A stretch of DNA of 53,631 nt from Ignavibacteriae bacterium HGW-Ignavibacteriae-1 (GTDB taxonomy: Bacteria; Bacteroidota; Ignavibacteria; Kapaibacteriales; UBA2268), in NCBI GenBank assembly GCA_002839825.1, contig PGYU01000017.1, forward strand, positions 1-53,631. The letters run 5' to 3'. Below, one piece after another: positions 17,961-27,274 of the stretch. The stretch's first letter is position 1. Each line of letters starts with the position of its first letter. Under the pieces are notes generated by a model. That model ran no database searches and had not been told where the DNA came from. It saw nothing but the letters and a program-made list of their open reading frames with translations. A program made the position numbers and the translations under genes.

Positions 17961-17968
17961 CAAAAGTA
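17961..17968 (-). promoter_or_regulatory. Possible -7 element of the RRM gene
   Basis: On the minus strand this reads TACTTTTG, matching TAnnTTTG. The expected -33 position is T-rich (TTTT) rather than TTTG. A start about 6 bases downstream would give a leader of roughly 110 bases. Confidence 0.42.
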
Positions 17969-18048
17969 AACAATTCTCACTACATTAAAAAATAAAATTC
18001 AGTCATTATGTCATATATTAGCATATTTATGCAAAATAATGTCATTTT

Positions 18049-20136
18049 TTACTTGCTTTTGCAATATTTATCCAAAAATAAGAAAACTCTGTCTGCCCAA
18101 ATCAAGTATTCTTGTGGTTTCTGAATAAAATGTGTTTCTTCCGGATAAATCAAAATTTCAGCAGGAATTCCCTGTGCTCTTGCAGCAGTAAAAGCTTCAA
18201 GACTTTGTGTGTAAGGCACTCTGAAATCATTCATCCCGGTCGAAATCAATATTGGTGTGTCCCATTGGCTGACATAATTGTGAGGCGAGTTTTTGTCATA
18301 ATTTGGTTTATGTTTGGGGTCCCAATATGGACCGCCATATTCCCAATTTGAAAAGAATAATTCTTCGGTTGAGCCATACATACTTTCAAAGTTAAATACT
18401 CCGCAATGCGACATAAAAGCACTAAAACGTTTATTATGGTGACCTGCAAGCCAAAATGCTGCATATCCGCCGGCACTTGCGCCGATAGCAGCTCTGCGGT
18501 CGTAATCAACGTATTGTTCAACTGATATATCATCGGTTGCTGCCAATATGTCGTTCATCGCCCATCCGCCCCAGTCAAGGCTAATAGCGTCATTCCATTC
18601 CTGTCCGAATCCCGGAACTCCGCGACGGTTTGGTGCTATTACAACATATCCTTGTGATGCGAATAAATACATATTCCAGCGGTAGTGGAAATTCGGACTT
18701 AGCATACTTTGCGGACCGCCTTGGCAATAAGTAATCATTGGGTGTGGCTTTGATGGGTCAAATTGAGGAGGGAAAAGCACCCAACAATGAATTTTTTTGC
18801 CGTCAAATGACGTTACCCATCTTTCTTCTACATGAATAGGATTGATTTTTTCGTATAATTCGCCATTGAAATCTGTCAAAGTAGTGTATTGACCACTTTG
18901 GATATCAATCGAAACCAAATCTTTCGGTTTAGTGAATGTTTCTCTTGCGGTAATAATATTTTTCCCGTCAGGAGTGATTTGCAATCCACCGCCAAATTTC
19001 TCTTTATGATTTGTTATACGAGTAATATTGCCACTTAAATCAGCATTGAAGATGTTATAACTACCTGAATCGGTTGCTACGAAATACAAAGATTTGCTGT
19101 CATTTGCCCAAACAAATTCGCTCACCCATTGGTCAATATTTATGCTGATATCAGTAATTGTGCCGCTGACCAACTCGAAAACTACCAACCGCGGTTTATC
19201 GGATTCAAAACCCGGTCTTTCTAACGAAAGATATGCCATGTAAGCTCCATCGGGTGAATATAGAGGCACTTTGTCGTATCCCATATTATCTTTGCTAACA
19301 TTGACTGTATTTCCGGTTTCAATATTAACGATATAAATATCGGAGTTTGTACTCATAACGAAATTGTCAACTTTCATACAAGTATAAGCAATGTGCTTGC
19401 TGTCTTTGCCCCAACATATTTCTTCTGCACCACCGTATGGTTTCAGAGGAGTATTGTAAACTTCGCCTTCCATCATATCTTTTGGAGTGCCACCTTCTAA
19501 GTTCTGTACAAACAAGTGGCTCTTATTTTCATCAGTCCATGTGTCCCAATGTCTGATTGGTAATTCATCGTAAATTTTGACATTGGCTTTGTCGTAATCG
19601 GGATACATTTCTTTCAGAGTAGGCTTCATTTGAACATCAGCAGTAAAGTAAAGGTGTTTGCCATCCGGTGACCACGCAGCATTAGCTACGCCTTGTTCCA
19701 TTGAAGTTATTTTTTGTGGTGTTCCTTTGGGGAAATCCATTGCATAAAACTGCTGGCTTCCTTCAGAGTTGGATATGAAACCTAATTTGGAACCGTCGGG
19801 CGAAAAGATTAAGTTTGATTGCGAAAACAAATCCTCTGTTAATCTTACTGTTTCGCCACCGTCAAGCTTCATTGCATAGAGGTCGCCATAGATTTTGTTA
19901 TCGGCAATTGCAGGCATTGATAAGCGATATACAATCCATTGACCGTCGGGTGAGAGTTTGAATTCGCCTAATCTTTTGGTTGAAAATAAGTCTAAAGACG
20001 ACATGTTTCGAAACCCGAGATTGCTTTGGTTTAATGATAAATCCATTGTCTTGACCTTGATTTTTTCTTCTTCTTTTGGCGAACAAGAAATTACTAAAAA
20101 TGTTAGAGCAATTATTGATATTATGATTTTGAGCAT
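18049..20136 (-). CDS. S9-family prolyl oligopeptidase-like lipoprotein
   Basis: A 695-residue exported serine peptidase. The N-terminus is a lipoprotein signal (LTFLVISC), so the enzyme is probably anchored to a membrane after lipidation. Residues 50-400 look like a TolB/WD40-type beta-propeller (repeated LSPDGQWIVY, FSPDGSKLGF, WSPDGKHLYF). The C-terminal alpha/beta-hydrolase domain has GASAGG with Ser554, GMNDFRVP with Asp637 and THF with His669. It would cleave short peptides, DPP4 or acylaminoacyl-peptidase fashion. The ATG at 20136 is preceded by GGAA. The exact specificity is not readable. Confidence 0.9.
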   Translation of the reverse strand: MLKIIISIIALTFLVISCSPKEEEKIKVKTMDLSLNQSNLGFRNMSSLDLFSTKRLGEFKLSPDGQWIVYRLSMPAIADNKIYGDLYAMKLDGGETVRLTEDLFSQSNLIFSPDGSKLGFISNSEGSQQFYAMDFPKGTPQKITSMEQGVANAAWSPDGKHLYFTADVQMKPTLKEMYPDYDKANVKIYDELPIRHWDTWTDENKSHLFVQNLEGGTPKDMMEGEVYNTPLKPYGGAEEICWGKDSKHIAYTCMKVDNFVMSTNSDIYIVNIETGNTVNVSKDNMGYDKVPLYSPDGAYMAYLSLERPGFESDKPRLVVFELVSGTITDISINIDQWVSEFVWANDSKSLYFVATDSGSYNIFNADLSGNITRITNHKEKFGGGLQITPDGKNIITARETFTKPKDLVSIDIQSGQYTTLTDFNGELYEKINPIHVEERWVTSFDGKKIHCWVLFPPQFDPSKPHPMITYCQGGPQSMLSPNFHYRWNMYLFASQGYVVIAPNRRGVPGFGQEWNDAISLDWGGWAMNDILAATDDISVEQYVDYDRRAAIGASAGGYAAFWLAGHHNKRFSAFMSHCGVFNFESMYGSTEELFFSNWEYGGPYWDPKHKPNYDKNSPHNYVSQWDTPILISTGMNDFRVPYTQSLEAFTAARAQGIPAEILIYPEETHFIQKPQEYLIWADRVFLFLDKYCKSK

Positions 20137-20168
20137 AATAATTTCCAAATAGTGTTAAATATAAACAA

Positions 20169-20199
20169 CAAATTTAACAAAAATCTGATTGATGTCATA
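20169..20199 (-). promoter_or_regulatory. Possible promoter of the S9 peptidase gene
   Basis: On the minus strand the -7 box is TAAATTTG (20169-20176). At a 19-base spacing upstream is TATG, one mismatch from TTTG. The predicted start is about 25-30 bases before the ATG. Confidence 0.48.
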
Positions 20200-20277
20200 T
20201 ATATTGCTTGTTAATTAACAATAAATTGATTCTGAGGAGCTTACTTTCCTTTGGCTGAAATTATAAATTAACTAGCT

Positions 20278-21393
20278 CTAAAGCAATTCTTCATATACTT
20301 TTTCATACTGGGGAATAATGATGTCAGTATTGAATTTTTCAACTGCGTGACGTCTAGAATTTTCTGAGAAAAGTTCCCATTTTCTTTTATTAGTCAGTAG
20401 TTCGATTACATATTTTGACATACGCTTAATATCGCCGAATTCAGCAACGTAGCCCGTTTCGCCATGTGCAACAACTTCGGGAATTCCACCGATATTCGAA
20501 GCAACAACCGGCACTCCGCAACTCATCGCTTCCAATGCTGCCAATCCGAAACTTTCGGATTGACTCGGCAATAAGAAAACATCTGCACATGATAAGAGTT
20601 CAATCAATGCGTGTTGTTTGCCCAAAAACTTTACGTGTTCGGAGATTCCAAGCTCTCTTGCTAATTTTTCAGCTTCGGTTCTGTCAGGACCATCGCCCAC
20701 GAGAACTAATCGAGCCGGCATTTCCTTCAAGACTTCATTCAAAATTAACACCGTATCTTTAACGCGTTTTACAGGACGGAAATTGGAAATATGAATCAAG
20801 ACTTTTTCTCCCTTCGGGCAAATCGCAGGTTTAATTTCTGAACAATCCTTGCGTTTGTACAATTCGGGGTCAATGAAATTATGAATTACCGATATGTCCT
20901 TGTTTATTTTGAAATGCTGCAAAGTATTATTTTTGAGATAGTTGGAAACGGCTGTAATCCCATCTGAATTGTCTAAAGAGTACTTTACCAAAGGATGAAA
21001 AGCAGGTTCGAGACCAACTAAAGTAATATCAGTGCCGTGTAATGTGGTTAAAAGTTTTATTTTTGTATCCGAGAGAACTTGTTTTGAAAGTATTCCACTA
21101 ATAGCGTGAGGAATTGCATAATGGGCATGGATAATATCCAGTTTTTCAAATTTGACGACATCAATTATCTTGCTTGTCAGAGCAAGAGTGTAGAGATTGA
21201 ACTCGAAAAGAGGGTAGTGCGATACGTCAACTTCGTGGTAGAAAATGTTTTCTCTAAATTTTTCCATCCGCATGGGAGCTGCGTAGCTAATGAAATGTAT
21301 CTGATGTCCTCTTTCGGCAAGTTTTTGTCCAAGTTCCGTAGCTACAATTCCGCTTCCACCAAAAGTGGGATAGCACACTATTCCAATTTTCAT
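20278..21393 (-). CDS. bshA: N-acetyl-alpha-D-glucosaminyl L-malate synthase (bacillithiol pathway)
   Basis: A 371-residue GT4 glycosyltransferase that joins UDP-GlcNAc and L-malate in the first step of bacillithiol synthesis. The BshA-specific N-terminus ([19 protein letters not shown]), [12 protein letters not shown], and [12 protein letters not shown] are all present. So is the donor-site segment [19 protein letters not shown]. The ATG at 21393 has AGGAG six bases upstream; the TTG directly before it is less likely. Divergent from the yigZ gene with 28 bases between. BshB and BshC are not in this window. Confidence 0.94.
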   Translation of the reverse strand: MKIGIVCYPTFGGSGIVATELGQKLAERGHQIHFISYAAPMRMEKFRENIFYHEVDVSHYPLFEFNLYTLALTSKIIDVVKFEKLDIIHAHYAIPHAISGILSKQVLSDTKIKLLTTLHGTDITLVGLEPAFHPLVKYSLDNSDGITAVSNYLKNNTLQHFKINKDISVIHNFIDPELYKRKDCSEIKPAICPKGEKVLIHISNFRPVKRVKDTVLILNEVLKEMPARLVLVGDGPDRTEAEKLARELGISEHVKFLGKQHALIELLSCADVFLLPSQSESFGLAALEAMSCGVPVVASNIGGIPEVVAHGETGYVAEFGDIKRMSKYVIELLTNKRKWELFSENSRRHAVEKFNTDIIIPQYEKVYEELL

Positions 21394-21421
21394 CAATTAC
21401 TCCTACCATCATCATTTTAAA

Positions 21422-22054
21422 ATGAAAAAATGTATAGACGATATTGATGTGTATTATACTGTAAAGAGTGCGGTACGAAATGCTATAAAAGTAAAATCTT
21501 CCGATTTTATCGCCTCAGTAATTCCGGTTTCTAATATTGAACAAGCTAACAATGAACTATCCAAAATCCGGACTGAATTTTACGATGCCTCGCATAACTG
21601 CTTTGCGTATAAGATTGGAGCTAAAGGTGATATGTACAGATATTCAGATGATGGAGAGCCCTCAGGTTCCGCAGGTAAGCCGATTTATTTTGCAATTGGG
21701 AAGTTTAATTATACGGACATTTTGGTTATTGTAACTCGCTTTTTCGGCGGTACCAAACTTGGGGTAGGTGGATTAGTTCGCGCTTATGGTGATGCTGCTG
21801 AATCCGCTATCCAACTTTGCACAAAAGAAGCAATTTATCTGACCGATACATTTGAAATTAGCTGTGAATACACCGATGTATCCACGATTAAGCGATTAAT
21901 TGCAGATGTCTCAATTGAATCCTCCGAAACATATTCCGAAAATGTTATTTTTAAAGCTAAGATTTTTAAATCATCATCAGATTCATTTATTGATTATATT
22001 TTTTCATCAACTAACGGCAGGATAACGCCTGTCAAAATCAACGAACAGGACTAA
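21422..22054 (+). CDS. yigZ: YigZ/IMPACT family protein
   Basis: A 210-residue member of the IMPACT (UPF0029) family, with the family signature DGEPSGSAGKPI and the N-terminal domain followed by a small C-terminal ferredoxin-like domain (near residues 145-205). In eukaryotes IMPACT modulates Gcn2. In bacteria the role is unsettled, though the fold resembles ribosome-associated and elongation-factor domains. It starts a plus-strand run ending at the EamA gene, with panC three bases after its stop. Confidence 0.88.
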   Translation: MKKCIDDIDVYYTVKSAVRNAIKVKSSDFIASVIPVSNIEQANNELSKIRTEFYDASHNCFAYKIGAKGDMYRYSDDGEPSGSAGKPIYFAIGKFNYTDILVIVTRFFGGTKLGVGGLVRAYGDAAESAIQLCTKEAIYLTDTFEISCEYTDVSTIKRLIADVSIESSETYSENVIFKAKIFKSSSDSFIDYIFSSTNGRITPVKINEQD

Positions 22055-22057
22055 ACT

Positions 22058-22930
22058 ATGAATATCATTACTACAGTTGCCGAAATGCAGCAAATTTGCG
22101 ATAAAATTAGGCTCGAAAACAAAACTATCGGCATTGTTCCCACAATGGGCTATCTGCACGAAGGTCATACTTCGCTTATTAAGATTGCCAAAAATAATGC
22201 TGATGTAGTTATCACAACTTTGTTTGTAAACCCAAAGCAGTTTGCACCAAATGAGGATTTCGAAAAATATCCCCGCGATTTTGAGCGAGATAGCCATTTA
22301 GCTGAAATCAACGGCACTGATTATATGTTCATTCCTGATGTGAGAGAAATTTACCCTATTGGCTATAACACAAAAGTCGAAGTAGATGGCGTGACCGACA
22401 AATTTGAGGGTGTTAGCCGCCCATCTCATTTTAGCGGAGTTGCAACTGTTGTAGCAAAGTTATTCAATTGCACTAAACCGCATTTTGCCGTGTTTGGTCA
22501 GAAAGATTTCCAACAATGTTTGTTGATTAAGCGTATGACAGTTGATTTGAATTTTGATATAAAAATTATAATAGCACCTACGATTAGAGAGCGTGACGGA
22601 TTGGCAATGAGTTCGAGAAATTCATATTTATCAGCCGAACATCGAGCCAAAGCGGGAATAATTTTCAAAGCAATCGAAGAAGCTAAAAGAGTGATTTCAA
22701 TAGGGCAGACTGACCGCAAAATCATTAATTCTCATATGTTGAAAGTATTGAAAGAAGTGAGCGACGTCAGGATAGATTACGTTGCATCCGCACTTTCGGA
22801 AACTTTAGAAGAGCCGGAACACTTCTTCCCGGGCGATAAAATTGTACTGCTAATCGCATGTTATCTGGGCAAAACGCGACTAATTGACAATTCTGTATGC
22901 GAAATCCCTTATTCCGACAAATTTAACTAA
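22058..22930 (+). CDS. panC: Pantothenate synthetase
   Basis: A 290-residue PanC that condenses pantoate and beta-alanine with ATP to make pantothenate. The nucleotidyl-transfer motif HEGH lies in VPTMGYLHEGHTSLI, and the AMSSRNSYL loop corresponds to KMSxRN. Length is normal. It begins 3 bases after the yigZ stop. PanD, which supplies beta-alanine, is encoded elsewhere in the window (38850-39233); panB is not seen. Confidence 0.96.
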   Translation: MNIITTVAEMQQICDKIRLENKTIGIVPTMGYLHEGHTSLIKIAKNNADVVITTLFVNPKQFAPNEDFEKYPRDFERDSHLAEINGTDYMFIPDVREIYPIGYNTKVEVDGVTDKFEGVSRPSHFSGVATVVAKLFNCTKPHFAVFGQKDFQQCLLIKRMTVDLNFDIKIIIAPTIRERDGLAMSSRNSYLSAEHRAKAGIIFKAIEEAKRVISIGQTDRKIINSHMLKVLKEVSDVRIDYVASALSETLEEPEHFFPGDKIVLLIACYLGKTRLIDNSVCEIPYSDKFN

Positions 22931-22945
22931 TAAAGCGAGAAAGCA

Positions 22946-23812
22946 TTGACAAACAAGTCGCAATCAATTTTATTTGCATTTGCTGCTGTTGCTCTCTGGT
23001 CAACAGTTGCAACCGCATTCAAGATTGCACTGGAATATCAATCACCTGATGATTTGCTCTTTTTGTCAGTATTTTTTTCAACCATTTTCTTTGGCATTTA
23101 CGTAATCTTCTCCAAGAAGACAAAATTCATATTGCCCAAGACAATTGATTTAGCCAAATCAGCTTTAGCCGGACTGATAAACCCTTTTTTGTACTATCTG
23201 GTGCTTTTCATTGCATATGATTTGCTGCCGGCGCAACTTGCACAGCCGCTCAATTACAGCTGGGTCATCGTTATTTCCATTTTGAGCATAGTTGTACTGA
23301 AACAAAAAATCAGAGCCGTAGAATTCGTATCTCTTTGCTTTGGATTGCTTGGAGTCGCAGTCATAGCCTCAGGCGGTAAGTTGATTTACGATACAAATTA
23401 CAGCGCTTTAGGCATATTTTTAGCAATAGGTAGCTCATTGCTTTGGGGAGCGTATTGGATTTTGAATCTGAAAGACAGCAGAGCAGTTGAAATCAAGCTC
23501 TTTTGGAGCTTTTTGTTTGGTACAATTTACATTTTCATTTACAGAGGCTTTTCCATTCCAACCTTATCGCCGGAAATTTTGCTGAGTTCGGGATATGTCG
23601 GATTATTCGAAATGGGAGTCACTTTCGTTTTGTGGATGAAAGCCTTGCAACTATCGCAAAACAATGCACAAATAGGCATGATAGTCTATTTGTCGCCGTT
23701 TTTATCGCTAATCATGATACATTTTGTGCTTGGCGAATCAATTCAAGTCACATCAATCTTTGGGCTTATTTTGATCATAGGCGGAGTTTTCCTCCGCCGT
23801 TTTATCAAATGA
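22946..23812 (+). CDS. EamA/DMT-family transporter
   Basis: A 288-residue inner-membrane protein with about ten transmembrane segments, composed of two EamA repeats (second near residue 150). The start codon is TTG at 22946, with no in-frame ATG nearby; the following peptide TNKSQSILFAFAAVALWST is the normal family N-terminus. It follows panC by 15 bases and ends 2 bases before a convergent small gene. The substrate is unknown; DMT transporters export amino acids or other metabolites. Confidence 0.85.
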   Translation: MTNKSQSILFAFAAVALWSTVATAFKIALEYQSPDDLLFLSVFFSTIFFGIYVIFSKKTKFILPKTIDLAKSALAGLINPFLYYLVLFIAYDLLPAQLAQPLNYSWVIVISILSIVVLKQKIRAVEFVSLCFGLLGVAVIASGGKLIYDTNYSALGIFLAIGSSLLWGAYWILNLKDSRAVEIKLFWSFLFGTIYIFIYRGFSIPTLSPEILLSSGYVGLFEMGVTFVLWMKALQLSQNNAQIGMIVYLSPFLSLIMIHFVLGESIQVTSIFGLILIIGGVFLRRFIK

Positions 23813-23814
23813 TA

Positions 23815-24096
23815 CTAAGATTTTAGCTGCTTAAATTCTTTATCAATGGCAGATTCCAAAGTTTTTTTCGCCATTGATCCAAAGAGAGTGAGCTCAATCA
23901 AAATTTCAACTTCATTATCTCGCAAAATTATATGCCCGTCTCCGAGCTTTGAATTAATGTATAAAGTGTTTTCAGACCAAGTCACCTTCTCCAACAAAGG
24001 TTTTAGAGCAGGTTGCGGTAAAATTTTAGTGTCAATATAATGCCTCATTTCCATTGCACTTGCCGTTGTCTGAAAAGTTTTATTAATAGTTGCCAT
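23815..24096 (-). CDS. Small protein resembling the PHA-granule region family
   Basis: A 93-residue protein without signal peptide or membrane segment. Its middle (YINSKLGDGHIILRDNEVEILIEL) followed by a helical end (KKTLESAIDKEFKQL) recalls the short proteins of the polyhydroxyalkanoic-acid system family (PHA_gran_rgn). The resemblance is one of pattern, read by eye. It lies alone on the minus strand, convergent with the EamA gene and divergent from the FKBP gene. No PHA synthase is nearby, so a granule role is not supported by context. Confidence 0.5.
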   Translation of the reverse strand: MATINKTFQTTASAMEMRHYIDTKILPQPALKPLLEKVTWSENTLYINSKLGDGHIILRDNEVEILIELTLFGSMAKKTLESAIDKEFKQLKS

Positions 24097-24148
24097 AATT
24101 TTTTTTCCTAAATCATTAAATTGTGTATATTCGTTTTGTAATAAAGAT

Positions 24149-24156
24149 TAAATTTG
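24149..24156 (+). promoter_or_regulatory. Possible -7 element of the FKBP-aro cluster
   Basis: TAAATTTG matches TAnnTTTG and lies 28 bases before the FKBP start codon. No TTTG is found at the expected upstream spacing. It is the only promoter-like box ahead of the long plus-strand gene run. Confidence 0.35.
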
Positions 24157-24184
24157 TATTTTTTTATTGTATGAGAAATAAATT

Positions 24185-24622
24185 ATGAAAATTGCTCAAG
24201 AAGGTGACAGAATAGTTGTTCATTTGATAGGTATGTTCGATGACGGATTCATTTTTGATAACACAAGCAATTCATCTCCGTATGAATTTTTATTAACAGA
24301 TGAGGAGCTCCTACCAGGTTTAAAGGAAAATATTCTCGGAATGAGAATTGGAGAGAAAAGGAATTTTTCGATTGAACCCGAACAAGCTTATGGTCTACAT
24401 AACCCTGATTTTATATTGCTTGTGGATAGGAAAGAACTGGTGTTCGACATTGAACCTGAGCCAGGAGACATTGTTGAGCTGCAATTGCCATCGGGTGAAT
24501 TGATTACTGTCGAAGTTGTTCAGAACCAAGGAGATGGCGTGCTGATTGATGCCAATCATCCTTATGTTGGGAAATCTTTGTCGTTTGAAGTCGAACTTGT
24601 TGATATAATAGAAAACGATTAG
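24185..24622 (+). CDS. slyD: FKBP-type peptidyl-prolyl isomerase, SlyD-like
   Basis: A 145-residue FKBP fold split by an insert-in-flap domain, the SlyD arrangement. N-terminal FKBP strands (DRIVVHLIGMFDDGFIFDNT) are followed by LLPGLKENILGMRIGEKR, the insert, and the closing DANHPYVGKSLSFEVELVDI. It has no histidine-rich metal-binding tail, unlike E. coli SlyD. It is probably a cytosolic folding helper. It begins the plus-strand run, 7 bases before the DAHP synthase gene, and may be cotranscribed with the aro genes although it has no known role in that pathway. Confidence 0.9.
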   Translation: MKIAQEGDRIVVHLIGMFDDGFIFDNTSNSSPYEFLLTDEELLPGLKENILGMRIGEKRNFSIEPEQAYGLHNPDFILLVDRKELVFDIEPEPGDIVELQLPSGELITVEVVQNQGDGVLIDANHPYVGKSLSFEVELVDIIEND

Positions 24623-24629
24623 ATTAATT

Positions 24630-25664
24630 ATGCTTAATAATATTGAAAAATTGAGGCATGAAATTGATAAGATTGACGACAAAATCGTCGAACTACTTAT
24701 TGATAGGAAGTCTCATACAGATGGCATCATCAAGCAAAAGGTGAATGCTCAAATTCCGATTTATGATTCCGACAGAGAGCTCGACATATTGAACAGGCTC
24801 AAAACAAAATTTCATAAGCAAATTGATAGTTTTCAGATTGAGCACATCTTTGGCGACATTTTGTTCTACTCAAAAATCGACTATTTCAAGTTTTCGGGCT
24901 TGCAAAATCTAAGTCTTGAGAAAATTTTAGCTGATGCTCCCTTTATTATCGCGGGACCGTGTACTGTTGAAAGTCACGAACAAATGGATAGCGTTGCTCA
25001 AAAACTTAGTAATCTCGGAATAAGGCTATTGAGAGGTGGAGCCTATAAACCGCGTACATCACCAATGTCATTTCAGGGTCTCGAAAACGAAGGAATTCGA
25101 TTGCTGAAGGAAACGGCTCTCAAATATGATATGTTTGTAGTCAGTGAGTTTACTGATTCAGAGCAATTGGAAAAGCATTATGACGAAGTAGATATAATCC
25201 AAATCGGCAGCCGGAATATGACTTCATCAGGATTCCTGAAACAAGTTGGTAAGCGCACTTCAAAGGACAAAAAACCTGTGATACTAAAGCGTGGTTTCGC
25301 TTCTACGATTAATGAATTTTTGCTTGCTTCACAGTATATCATAAATGAGGGCAATCCGAATGTGATGCTATGTTTGCGAGGAATTCGTTCGTTTGAACAA
25401 ATCGAATCTGAATTGCGTTATACACCCGACTTGGCATCTATTGTCGAGTTGAAGCGAAATTCGCCTTTGAAAGTTATTTTTGACCCGTCCCACGCTACCG
25501 GCAAAGCGAGTTATGTTTATCCTATATCTAAAGCAGCATTGGAGTTGGGTGCAGACGGACTGATGATTGAATGTCATGTAAACCCGGAGGAATCTGTGTC
25601 GGATTCATCGCAGACAATTTCTCCGCAAGAATTGGAAAGAATTTTGAAACTAATAATTAGATGA
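24630..25664 (+). CDS. aroF: Chorismate mutase-DAHP synthase fusion
   Basis: A 344-residue bifunctional protein. Residues 1-85 are an AroQ-type chorismate mutase (LRHEIDKIDDKIVELLIDRK). Residues 95-344 are a type I-beta DAHP synthase (IIAGPCTVES, LRGGAYKPRTSP, IFDPSHATG), which condenses phosphoenolpyruvate and erythrose 4-phosphate. In related fusions the mutase domain makes the synthase sensitive to chorismate or prephenate, so one protein probably links first committed step and pathway end. It opens a block of six aro genes that overlap or nearly touch. Confidence 0.95.
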   Translation: MLNNIEKLRHEIDKIDDKIVELLIDRKSHTDGIIKQKVNAQIPIYDSDRELDILNRLKTKFHKQIDSFQIEHIFGDILFYSKIDYFKFSGLQNLSLEKILADAPFIIAGPCTVESHEQMDSVAQKLSNLGIRLLRGGAYKPRTSPMSFQGLENEGIRLLKETALKYDMFVVSEFTDSEQLEKHYDEVDIIQIGSRNMTSSGFLKQVGKRTSKDKKPVILKRGFASTINEFLLASQYIINEGNPNVMLCLRGIRSFEQIESELRYTPDLASIVELKRNSPLKVIFDPSHATGKASYVYPISKAALELGADGLMIECHVNPEESVSDSSQTISPQELERILKLIIR

Positions 25665-25668
25665 TTAC

Positions 25669-26676
25669 ATGTTAATAATCGAACACGATGATGAATTCGA
25701 GTATCTCCGTCATATAGACGGTGATGTTTTTTTGATTGATGAAAATGCGTACAAACATTTCAAGTCGCACTTTGATTCATACAAAATTATCAAAATACCA
25801 AGCGGTGAAGAAAGTAAATCAATGAGCAACTTGGAACCAATCATCAAAAAATTGCTGAAATTCAATTTACGACGCAATCAAATGATTGTAGGAGTAGGTG
25901 GCGGAGTGGTTACCGATATAGCTGCTTTTTTGGCATCCGTTTATAAGCGTGGCACTAAGTTGGGTCTTGTCCCTACTACTTTGTTGGCTCAAGTTGATGC
26001 TTCAATCGGCGGCAAATCCGGCGTGAATTTCCATAATTTAAAAAATCTTATAGGTACATTCAAAACGCCTGAATATATCTATGTCAACAGGTATTTTCTG
26101 AACACATTGCCACGCGAAGAATTAAAAAATGGAATGGCAGAAGTTATCAAGTACGGATTGATTTATGATGAGAAACTCTTCAATTGGCTTATAGAAAATG
26201 ATTTGAAATCTATTTTGAAAGATGAAACCCTACTTGAAAAAATCATTTCACGCTCAGCAAATATCAAAAATGAAATCGTCGCCCATGACCCATTTGATGT
26301 TGGCTTTAGAAAGATTTTAAACTTTGGGCATACTTTGGGTCATGCTATTGAATTGCTCTACAATATTTCGCACGGACAAGCTGTAAGTATTGGTATGAGC
26401 TTCGGAATGGAGTTTTCGCATCTCAAAGGAGACATATCAAGTGACGAATTGATGTCTTTTTACAAAATCGTGAATGCTTACAATATGCAATACAAGTATG
26501 ATTTTGCAGTGGACGAAGTAGCAAAAATCGTGAGTCAGGATAAAAAAGCATCATACGATAAGATTGAATTTATTTTGCTGAAAGCAATCGGTGAACCGTA
26601 TATTTTCAACACCGATATAATCGAATTTAAGAGTGTATGCCATGAAGTGCTTAAGCTATGGAAAGAACGACCCTGA
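25669..26676 (+). CDS. aroB: 3-dehydroquinate synthase
   Basis: A 335-residue NAD-dependent enzyme, second step of the shikimate pathway. Motifs: VGGGVVTDIAAFLASVYKRG for NAD binding, LVPTTLLAQVDASIGGKSGVN, AEVIKYG, and the metal-binding histidines in NFGHTLGHAIE. It is at the short end for the family (usually about 350-370), through a compact N-terminus rather than loss of motifs. It starts 4 bases after the preceding gene and its end overlaps aroD. Confidence 0.96.
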   Translation: MLIIEHDDEFEYLRHIDGDVFLIDENAYKHFKSHFDSYKIIKIPSGEESKSMSNLEPIIKKLLKFNLRRNQMIVGVGGGVVTDIAAFLASVYKRGTKLGLVPTTLLAQVDASIGGKSGVNFHNLKNLIGTFKTPEYIYVNRYFLNTLPREELKNGMAEVIKYGLIYDEKLFNWLIENDLKSILKDETLLEKIISRSANIKNEIVAHDPFDVGFRKILNFGHTLGHAIELLYNISHGQAVSIGMSFGMEFSHLKGDISSDELMSFYKIVNAYNMQYKYDFAVDEVAKIVSQDKKASYDKIEFILLKAIGEPYIFNTDIIEFKSVCHEVLKLWKERP

Positions 26677-27274
26677 TTTGTTTTTGAATTTATTTGAGCG
26701 ATTTTCGCTTGTCGAGCTCAGGCAGGACTTGGCTCATTTCAATTACGAACAACTGAATTCTATCCCCAATGAATATAGACGAAAACTTATTTTGACCGAC
26801 AAAAGCGTTGATGAAACAAATTTGAAAGATTTTGTTGACAAAGCAATTGAACTCAAAGTAATGGCTGTAGATTTAGATGTTGAGTTTATCAATCCTAAAA
26901 CTATTGAATCAGTTTCAAAATTGCGAAGTAATGAAGTGCAATTGATTTTGTCAAAGCACGATGTGGATTTGTCCCAAAAAGCTGAATTAGAAAAAGTCTT
27001 CAGCATGTTTGATCAAGTTGAGTGCGACTACATCAAAATCGTTTATACCGAGTGCGAACGAAAGTACATCGTGGATTATATCTCAACTTTCAAGCTTTTT
27101 CAGCATAAATTGATTTCGTTTATAGCCGGAGATACGATGAAATTTACTCGAATGTTGAGCCTTGTTCTTGGTTCACCATTTACATATGTAGCTCTTGATG
27201 AAACGGCAAAAACGGGTGACGGGCAGTTGACGATAGATGAATATGATACTTTATCAAAAGTAATGGGTTTATGA
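26642..27274 (+). CDS. aroD: Type I 3-dehydroquinate dehydratase
   Basis: About 210 residues, a class I (Schiff-base) dehydroquinase, third step. Recognisable segments: LVELRQDL near the N-terminus, AVDLDVEF, LSKHD, the lysine segment YIKIV, and the closing SPFTYVALDETAKTGDGQLT. The catalytic histidine would be in SKHD. Start: the open frame extends to a GTG at 26633; the ATG at 26642 has AAGAG eight bases upstream. Both overlap the aroB end. The sequence is divergent, so the call rests on several weak motifs plus the operon. Confidence 0.85.
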   Translation: MKCLSYGKNDPDLFLNLFERFSLVELRQDLAHFNYEQLNSIPNEYRRKLILTDKSVDETNLKDFVDKAIELKVMAVDLDVEFINPKTIESVSKLRSNEVQLILSKHDVDLSQKAELEKVFSMFDQVECDYIKIVYTECERKYIVDYISTFKLFQHKLISFIAGDTMKFTRMLSLVLGSPFTYVALDETAKTGDGQLTIDEYDTLSKVMGL

